Source: Faecalicatena_A orotica (GTDB taxonomy: Bacteria > Bacillota > Clostridia > Lachnospirales > Lachnospiraceae). Taken from it: a DNA stretch of 64,000 nt. Positions 58,746 to 64,000 of this stretch are shown piece after piece (the first letter of the stretch is position 1; the number at the start of each line of letters is the position of its first letter). A model generated the notes under the pieces. That model saw only the letters and a list, made by a program, of their open reading frames with translations, did not search any database and was not told the DNA's origin. The stretch lies in assembly GCF_040545875.1 (NCBI RefSeq), contig NZ_JBEPMR010000009.1. One strand, 5' to 3'. A program made the translations under genes and the position numbers.

Positions 58746-60206
58746 ATGGACAAGTATAATTTAATTATCATAACCCCGGACCAGATGCGCGCCGATTATC
58801 TGGGATGCTACGGGCACAGTACAATAGGCACAAAACATATCGATGCCCTGGCACAGAACGGCGTCCGGTTTAAAAATATGTACTGTGCGGCTCCGCTTTG
58901 CGGACCGAGCAGATGCAGTTTCGCGACAAGCACGTATTTTTCAGAGCATAATCACAGAAATTACTGGTCCACGATCTCCCCGTCCGTGCCGAATATCGTC
59001 ACATCACTGAAACAGGCCGGGTACAGAACAGGGATGTTTGGGAAAAACCATTTATTCACATACTCGGAACTGCCAAAGCTCTGGGACAGTCTGGACGAAG
59101 TCTGTCTGGGCAATTACGATGGACATCCCAAATATGAACATTCTTATTCCTCTTTTACTCTGGAAAAAGACCATCCTTTCAACATTACCCACAAACTGAC
59201 GACAGAAGCAATTCAGTTTGTGGAAAACTCCGGGGAGGAACCGTACTTTCTGTGGATAAATTATCAGGACCCCCACCCGGCGTTTTGCTGTCCGGGCCCA
59301 TATGATACCATGTTCGATCCCTCAGAAATCGAAGTGCCGGAGAGCTTCTATGCTTACGACAGTAAGAGCCAGCCGGTAAAAAATGAGGTGTTCCGTGTGC
59401 ACTCGGAGATGGATCAGTGCACGGAAGATGACCTGAAAAAGGCAATCGCACATTATATGGGACAGATCAGGTATGTGGATGACAATGTGGGAAGGCTTTG
59501 CGATGCACTAAAAGAAAACGGTCAGGATAAAAAGACAGTGATTCTGTTTTTTTCCGATCATGGAGAACTGCTGGGAGACTACAGGATGACCCACAAAAAT
59601 CCGACATTCTATGAATGTCTTTCCCATATTCCGGCCATCCTTGTCCATCCGGACGGGCGATGGAAAAATACCGTGTTCGGCGGGCTGAGTGAGGAAGTAG
59701 ATATGGTTCCCACCCTGCTTGAAATACTGGGCGTACAGATTCCCCCGACAATGGTGGGCAGATCCTGGGTACAGGCTCTGGACGCAGGCGATGATACCGG
59801 CAGGGACACCATTCTCTGCGAGGCAGGAGGCGGATGCCCGACCTGTCAGGAACCAATCGAGGGCTTCACCATAACGGCGCCCCATGCCCCGACCTCGTTC
59901 GGGCCGGGTGCGATGATCAGGAGGGGAAACCTGAAACTTTCTGTTTATGCAGATGACCTGGGTGAACTGTACGATCTTGAGAAAGATCCGCACGAACTCC
60001 ATAATCTTTACCATGACGATTCTTACCGGGCCGTCAGGGATGAAATGACACTGCTTTTGCTGAAACGCGTCATGAGCGTAAAAGTCAGAGACATCCATAA
60101 ACTGGACTGGGACTATCCGCAGTATCCATATGATGTCAGGTTCGAACCACTCGAATCATTCGGGGCCGTGCTGGAAGACATCCGGGCAAGCGGTGATTAT
60201 TCCTGA
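58746..60206 (+). CDS. Cys-type sulfatase, cytoplasmic
   Basis: This 486-residue protein belongs to the alkaline-phosphatase-like sulfatase superfamily. The N-terminal metal site (IITPDQMRADYLGCYG) and the formylglycine site CGPSR (Cys about residue 52) are intact, as is FFSDHGELLGDY. There is no signal peptide, so it works in the cytoplasm on a substrate brought in by the upstream transporter. A Cys-type sulfatase in an anaerobe needs an anSME maturase; none is encoded in this window. The start is 1 bp after the ATPase 2 stop. A phosphonate monoester hydrolase activity is a less likely alternative. Confidence 0.9.
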   Translation: MDKYNLIIITPDQMRADYLGCYGHSTIGTKHIDALAQNGVRFKNMYCAAPLCGPSRCSFATSTYFSEHNHRNYWSTISPSVPNIVTSLKQAGYRTGMFGKNHLFTYSELPKLWDSLDEVCLGNYDGHPKYEHSYSSFTLEKDHPFNITHKLTTEAIQFVENSGEEPYFLWINYQDPHPAFCCPGPYDTMFDPSEIEVPESFYAYDSKSQPVKNEVFRVHSEMDQCTEDDLKKAIAHYMGQIRYVDDNVGRLCDALKENGQDKKTVILFFSDHGELLGDYRMTHKNPTFYECLSHIPAILVHPDGRWKNTVFGGLSEEVDMVPTLLEILGVQIPPTMVGRSWVQALDAGDDTGRDTILCEAGGGCPTCQEPIEGFTITAPHAPTSFGPGAMIRRGNLKLSVYADDLGELYDLEKDPHELHNLYHDDSYRAVRDEMTLLLLKRVMSVKVRDIHKLDWDYPQYPYDVRFEPLESFGAVLEDIRASGDYS

Positions 60207-60366
60207 TAGATAATATTGAAATGCTGGTGTGCGGACATCACTTCGGAAGAAGGAAGAGAGACATATAAAAGTACATAATCCGGGATGTTTCCTGTCGCCG
60301 GATAGCGGACCAAGTGATATTATATAAAAAAATTTAGAAAAAAATAAAAAAATGTTAAAAAAGGGG

Positions 60367-60395
60367 TTGCATTTTTATTTTTTATCATATATAAT
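60367..60395 (+). promoter_or_regulatory. Promoter of tRNA-Lys
   Basis: TTGCAT (60367-60372), exactly 17 bp, then perfect TATAAT (60390-60395), 48 bp before the tRNA. The 160 bp further upstream, after the sulfatase gene, is A-rich and shows nothing else I can name. Confidence 0.82.
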
Positions 60396-60442
60396 ATCAC
60401 TTGCGTCACAGTTAAAGGATGCAGACAAAAATTAAGAAATAC

Positions 60443-60515
60443 GCGCGATTAGCTCAGTTGGTAGAGCACCTGACTCTTAATCAGGGTGTCCAGGGTTCGA
60501 ACCCCTGATCGCGCA
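60443..60515 (+). tRNA. tRNA-Lys (anticodon CTT)
   Basis: The 73-nt cloverleaf has acceptor arms GCGCGAT and ATCGCGC, the D arm AGCTCAGTTGGTAGAGC, the anticodon stem CCTGA/TCAGG with loop CTCTTAA (anticodon CTT), and the T arm CAGGGTTCGAACCCCTG. The discriminator base is A. CCA is not encoded. Confidence 0.97.
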
Positions 60516-60521
60516 CTTGAA

Positions 60522-60568
60522 GCACTGTTTTCGCGGAGTCCAGAGCCGCGGGGATGGTGTTTTTTTCG
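60522..60568 (+). terminator. Terminator of tRNA-Lys
   Basis: CGCGG and CCGCG pair around AGTCCAGAG within outer GCAC/GTGT bases, followed by seven T. A typical end for a single-tRNA unit. Confidence 0.65.
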
Positions 60569-60673
60569 GTCAAAATGCGAAAAATAAAAATCAGAATAAA
60601 AATGTATGGAAAAGGCAGATGCAGTAGAGCACCCGCCTTTTCCTCTTTCCTATATAAAATTATGCTGAAAAAC

Positions 60674-62464
60674 TTATTTTAAATCTAGCAGTTTTCCAGA
60701 AAATGCAGGCATTTTCAGAACAGCCTTTCCGTTTTTGATCTTCCAGCTTTGGCCTTTTTTATAAGAAGTTTCTCCGCCATAGCAGTCCATATCGCTTGCG
60801 ATCAGCAGTTTCAGTTCGTGTCCTTCCCCGACCGGTAATTCGTAATCTTCGATATCTTCCCCGGAGAAATTGAATACTGCGGCGGTTTTTTCTTTTCCGT
60901 CGGAGCGCATGAAGGCATAGATGGCCTTTTCCTCCTGATGGCAGTCAAGCCACTGGAAGCCGGACCTGTCAAAGTCAAGAGCGGACAGGGACGGATGCTC
61001 CAGATAAAGCTTGTTGAGTGACTGGATGTAATGGTGAAAGGCATCATGAAGGGGATACTTGAGGATATCCCAGTCCAGTTCCCGTTTTTCATCCCACTCT
61101 CGGAACATGGCCAGTTCGGTTCCCATGAAGTTCAGTTTCTTTCCGGGATGCGTCATCATATAGAGGTACAGGGCCCGTGCCTGCGGGAATTTCCCGTCGT
61201 ATTCACCGAACATTTTCTGGATGATGGTTGCCTTGCCGTGGACAACTTCATCGTGTGAAAACGGCAGCAGGAAATGTTCGTCATAATAATACTGCATGGA
61301 AAAGGTTAGTTTGTGATAGTCCCTGCCGCGGTAGAGCGGGTCTGTGCGGAAATATTCCAGTGTATCGTTCATCCACCCCATGTCCCATTTGTAATCAAAC
61401 CCAAGACCGCCGTCTTCCGTCTTTTTTGTGACGCCTGCGTAAGCGCTGGAATCTTCTGCGGCCAGAATGACAGTCGGGTAAGTTTCCTTGATATAGCGAT
61501 TCATGTTTTTCAGAAATTCGGTGGCATTTACGTTGATTCCCCGCTGGGGGTCGCCCTGCCAGTAAATGATATTGTTGATGGCATCCATGCGCAGTCCGTC
61601 GAAATGATATTCTGCAAGCCAGTAATTTGCGTTGGACTGCAGGAAACTCTGGACCTCACCTCTGGAATGGTTGAAGTTTTTGCTTCCCCAGGAGCTGACA
61701 CTGACGTCGCTGTTCGGGTACTCATAAAGCTGTGTTCCGTCGAAATCAGCAAGGGCGTAGTTATCGACTGCAAAATGGACCGGAACGAAGTCCAGTATGA
61801 CACCGATATCATTTAAATGACATTGATCAATAAAGTATTTCAGGTCGTTTACCGTTCCGTATCTGGAGGTGGGACTGAAATAGCCGGTGCCCTGATAGCC
61901 CCAGGAGTCGTCCGAGGGGTGCTCGCTGACGGGAAGGACTTCGACATAGTTGTAACCGTATTCTTTGAGATAAGGAATGAGCAGGTCAGCCGTTTCGGCA
62001 TAAGTATACCAGCCATTTTCGTCATTTTTATTCATTTTCCAGGAACCGAGGTGCATTTCATAAATATTGAGGGGACTGTTCTTGCAGTCGGTTCTTTTTT
62101 TCATCCATTTTTCATCGTGGAAGGTATAACTGTTCAGGTCACGCACAACGGAAGCACTCTGCGGGCGGAGTTCCATTCCGTAGCCGTATGGGTCGCAGTG
62201 GTCTGTGCAGCTGCCGTCGTTTTTATAGATTCTGTACTTATACAGCATACCGTCTCTCATGTTGTCGAGCGTAATCTGCCAGAACTGGCCATTATAAATC
62301 TTTTCCATCGGCGTATCGGTCCAGCCATTGAACTCCCCGATCAAACTTACCTTTTGGGCCGCAGGGGCAAAGACAGTAAATACAGCTTTGTTCCCGGTGA
62401 GCCGGCATCCGAGGAATTTATAGGCATCAAATATTTTTCCCGTATAAAATCCGTAATAATCCAT
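60674..62464 (-). CDS. glgB: 1,4-alpha-glucan branching enzyme GlgB (copy 2)
   Basis: This 596-residue protein has a CBM48 domain (FTVFAPAAQKVSLIGEFNGWTD), the GH13 barrel with nucleophile Asp (HFDGLRMDAINN), acid Glu (LAAEDSSAYAGV) and the standard region IV (LPFSHDEVVHGKATI), and a C-terminal beta domain. Unlike copy 1 it keeps the usual GKxT after the region IV His. GGGAGG precedes the ATG. It is single and divergent from a TetR-family gene, suggesting a more specialised, regulated role than copy 1. A starch/glycan-degradation partner, GH31, lies nearby. Confidence 0.93.
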   Translation of the reverse strand: MDYYGFYTGKIFDAYKFLGCRLTGNKAVFTVFAPAAQKVSLIGEFNGWTDTPMEKIYNGQFWQITLDNMRDGMLYKYRIYKNDGSCTDHCDPYGYGMELRPQSASVVRDLNSYTFHDEKWMKKRTDCKNSPLNIYEMHLGSWKMNKNDENGWYTYAETADLLIPYLKEYGYNYVEVLPVSEHPSDDSWGYQGTGYFSPTSRYGTVNDLKYFIDQCHLNDIGVILDFVPVHFAVDNYALADFDGTQLYEYPNSDVSVSSWGSKNFNHSRGEVQSFLQSNANYWLAEYHFDGLRMDAINNIIYWQGDPQRGINVNATEFLKNMNRYIKETYPTVILAAEDSSAYAGVTKKTEDGGLGFDYKWDMGWMNDTLEYFRTDPLYRGRDYHKLTFSMQYYYDEHFLLPFSHDEVVHGKATIIQKMFGEYDGKFPQARALYLYMMTHPGKKLNFMGTELAMFREWDEKRELDWDILKYPLHDAFHHYIQSLNKLYLEHPSLSALDFDRSGFQWLDCHQEEKAIYAFMRSDGKEKTAAVFNFSGEDIEDYELPVGEGHELKLLIASDMDCYGGETSYKKGQSWKIKNGKAVLKMPAFSGKLLDLK

Positions 62465-62490
62465 TCATATCCTCCCGTACTTGTTCTTTT

Positions 62491-62537
62491 ACTATAATAG
62501 TTTAATTGACTACCGTCGTTTTTCTTAGTACTATTAT
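62491..62537. promoter_or_regulatory. Divergent glgB2/TetR control region with candidate operator
   Basis: TTGACT (62506-62511), 17-bp spacer and TACTAT (62529-62534) form a promoter toward the TetR gene. ATAATAGT (62494-62501) and ACTATTAT (62530-62537) are an inverted repeat that overlaps this promoter's -10 and the probable start region of glgB2. ACTATAATAGT (62491-62501) is itself a palindrome. It is a likely TetR operator, by inference. Confidence 0.6.
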
Positions 62538-62633
62538 CATTATAAAGGATCTAGAGATGGAATCAATCGACGATTTTTGAAAGGAGTATGTTATTCGACG
62601 CTTTCGGGATATTGTTGGATAACTGTGGAGTTT

Positions 62634-63161
62634 ATGGACTTAAGAGTGAAGAAGACAAGAAACAGCATTATCAATGCATTTATTGAACTGCGCTCAAAAA
62701 AGGAGCTGGAACGGATTACGATAAAAGAGCTGGCAGAGCTGGCCTGTATAAACAAAGCCACCTTCTACCAGCATTATAAGGACATCTATGATTTATCGGA
62801 AAAATTAGAGCTGGAAGTGCTCACTTCGGCAATCCAGGATATGAACCATCCAGAAAATCTTATCTCAGACCCGCGGGAGGGTGTCATGGAAATTGCAAAT
62901 GCCATTCTTTCCCGGCGCCCGATGCTCGACATCCTGTATTCCGGCACGAGAAGGCCGCTGCTTGTGGACCGTCTGGAACAGCTTCTGAAAGAAGTGATAT
63001 ACAGTAACTGTCCGGAATATCAGGGCGATCTGGAAAAGGACCTGCTGTTTACCGTCCTGATTCAGGGCACGTTCCGTGCCTTCGAACAGCATATGAACGA
63101 TGAAAACGAGAAAGTATTGGAGATACTCGCAAACATCAGCGAAAATATGCTGCGAAGTTGA
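62634..63161 (+). CDS. TetR/AcrR-family regulator
   Basis: This 175-residue protein has an N-terminal TetR helix-turn-helix (LRVKKTRNSIINAFIELR, ITIKELAELACINKATFYQHYKDIYDL) and a TetR_C-type ligand domain of about 110 residues. TGGAG sits 5 bases before ATG 62634. The frame extends to a TTG at 62577, but the added residues do not match the family. It is divergent from glgB2 and probably controls it. A family A repeat follows. Confidence 0.87.
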   Translation: MDLRVKKTRNSIINAFIELRSKKELERITIKELAELACINKATFYQHYKDIYDLSEKLELEVLTSAIQDMNHPENLISDPREGVMEIANAILSRRPMLDILYSGTRRPLLVDRLEQLLKEVIYSNCPEYQGDLEKDLLFTVLIQGTFRAFEQHMNDENEKVLEILANISENMLRS

Positions 63162-63172
63162 ATTTTAAGAAT

Positions 63173-63216
63173 ATTCTGAAAACGGACTGCAAAGGGGTCA
63201 GACCCCTTTGCAGATT
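63173..63216 (-). repeat. Dispersed palindromic repeat, family A, copy 6
   Basis: In the direction of the GH31 gene the element reads ATCTGCAAAGGGG, TCTGACCCC, TTTGCAGTCCGTTTTCAGAAT. The GH31 stop codon (TGA, 63198-63200) is the TCTGA at its centre. The tail orientation matches that of all other copies. Confidence 0.85.
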
Positions 63217-64000
63217 CCATCGTCTTCATAAAGTGCATATTCGCCGTCAGGATATCCGATTGTTTGTTTTGTGCCCATATCGATTTTTTCTACGCATTCT
63301 GCTGCATCAACTATTGGTATGTTTTTTCCGCTGCGGATGAATAAGGAAACTTCGTTTAGTGCGATTTCTACATAATGGTGGCCCTTTGGCAGTTCTTTCT
63401 CGGAGATGTTTCCGTCCGGAAGGAATTTTATGAACTTCATGTTTTCCGGGAGGTAGACGTATCTTCCGGCGGCATTCTGGGTGTAGACGGGGGCGATCAT
63501 GATTTCGTTTCCGATCATGAGCTGGTCCTCGACCTGTTTTGCCATTGCATCTTCCGGGTATTCGAATGCGAGCGGCTTAAAATACATATCGTCGTTTAAG
63601 GCGGCCTTCATGTATTCGCTGTAAAGGTATGGCAGCAGGCGGTAGCGGACGGAGATTACATGCCGGAAATCTTCGATGTTTTCAAATTGGTAGCATTCCT
63701 GCTCTCTTGTCCCGAGTGCGGCGTGGTTGCGCATGAGCGGTGTGAATACGCCGAGCGCCAGCCAGCGAAGGACTAAGTCTCTTGTCGTATCGGAACCGAA
63801 ACCGCCTAAGTCAGCCCCTGTATAGAGGAAACCGCACATGTTGAGGGACGGCATTATTTTCAGGTTCAGAAGGATGTGTGACCACCAGGACTGGTTGTCG
63901 CCGGTCCAGATTCCGCCGTAACGGTGCATTCCTATGTAGGAGGAGCGGGAGAACATCAGGATTCTCTTGTCAGGAACGATTTTATCAAACGCTTCTGATG
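63198..64000 (-). CDS. GH31-family alpha-glucosidase, C-terminal part (5' end outside window)
   Basis: The reading frame runs off the right edge; 267 residues are visible. FSRSSYIGMHRYGGIWTGDNQSWW contains the acid/base Asp (GDN) of GH31, followed by GADLGGFG, RWLALGVFTPLMRNH and the C-terminal beta domain (PLAFEYPED, LMIGNEIMIAPVY). The nucleophile Asp lies outside the window. It would release glucose from alpha-glucans or oligosaccharides. The final residues (GICKGV) and stop come from a family A repeat, so the native tail may be altered. Confidence 0.9.
   Translation of the reverse strand, partial: SEAFDKIVPDKRILMFSRSSYIGMHRYGGIWTGDNQSWWSHILLNLKIMPSLNMCGFLYTGADLGGFGSDTTRDLVLRWLALGVFTPLMRNHAALGTREQECYQFENIEDFRHVISVRYRLLPYLYSEYMKAALNDDMYFKPLAFEYPEDAMAKQVEDQLMIGNEIMIAPVYTQNAAGRYVYLPENMKFIKFLPDGNISEKELPKGHHYVEIALNEVSLFIRSGKNIPIVDAAECVEKIDMGTKQTIGYPDGEYALYEDDGICKGV

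Noticed and set aside
62588..62686. 32-codon plus-strand frame overlapping the TetR gene start
   Set aside because: The AAAGGAG site is only one or two bases from its ATG, and the frame overlaps the conserved TetR HTH region.

Overview
The window looks like a chromosome segment of a Gram-positive, low-to-mid GC gut Clostridium, most likely a Lachnospiraceae member. Evidence seen: strong AGGAGG-type ribosome binding sites, GTG and TTG starts, lipoprotein signal peptides, a T-box leader on a tRNA synthetase gene, a V-type ATPase operon, a CD3324-family protein, and several carbohydrate ABC operons with LacI, ROK and AraC-type regulators. I see no phage genes, transposase genes, rRNA or CRISPR array. 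There is one tRNA, Lys (CTT). The family-level placement is inference from gene content.

Layout, left to right. A 92-bp tandem repeat carrying promoter-like boxes precedes an XRE-cupin regulator. A de novo NAD operon follows (nadA-nadB-nadC-niaR), with a probable NiaR operator over its promoter. A Met-type T-box leader and metG come next. A minus-strand yfhO plus GT2 glycosyltransferase pair (envelope glycosylation) is divergent from a VanRS-like two-component system. From 13.6 to 22.6 kb lies a rare-sugar operon: allulose/tagatose-type 3-epimerase, an unusual LacI repressor fused to a MalE-like binding domain, a ribose-type ABC transporter, a RhaM-like mutarotase and a D-lyxose isomerase. 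A promoter-to-terminator unit of about 730 nt at 22.8-23.5 kb has no ordinary gene but many hairpins and one micro-ORF. Next is a 1265-residue protein made of TPRs, a huge acidic tract and a degenerate CbbX/SpoVK-like AAA+ domain, and then a first glgB.

From 29.7 to 37.3 kb there is an amino-sugar-type operon: binding protein, two permeases, ROK regulator, AGE-family epimerase, BadF-family kinase and SIS protein. It converges on a complete nine-gene V-type ATPase operon (minus strand, 45.9 to 37.3 kb). TrmB, a Cys-rich small protein, a thioredoxin-like protein, a DUF1062 protein, a CD3324-like protein and an ATC-hydrolase-family protein follow. From 49.9 to 60.2 kb a YesM/YesN two-component system sits upstream of a NitT/TauT-type ABC system (two binding proteins, two permeases, two dissimilar ATPases) that ends in a cytoplasmic Cys-type sulfatase. 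This looks like an import-then-desulfate pathway. The end carries tRNA-Lys, a second glgB divergent from a TetR regulator, and the 3' part of a GH31 glucosidase.

Two families of dispersed palindromic repeats thread through the window. Family A has a core of GGGGTCAGACCCC and occurs six times, mostly on or at stop codons and always with the same orientation toward the upstream gene. Family B (GGGACGTAG...CTACGTCCC, with extra GGGACACCA boxes in one copy) occurs four times. They appear to act as 3'-end or terminator modules, and in three or four genes they supply the stop codon itself.
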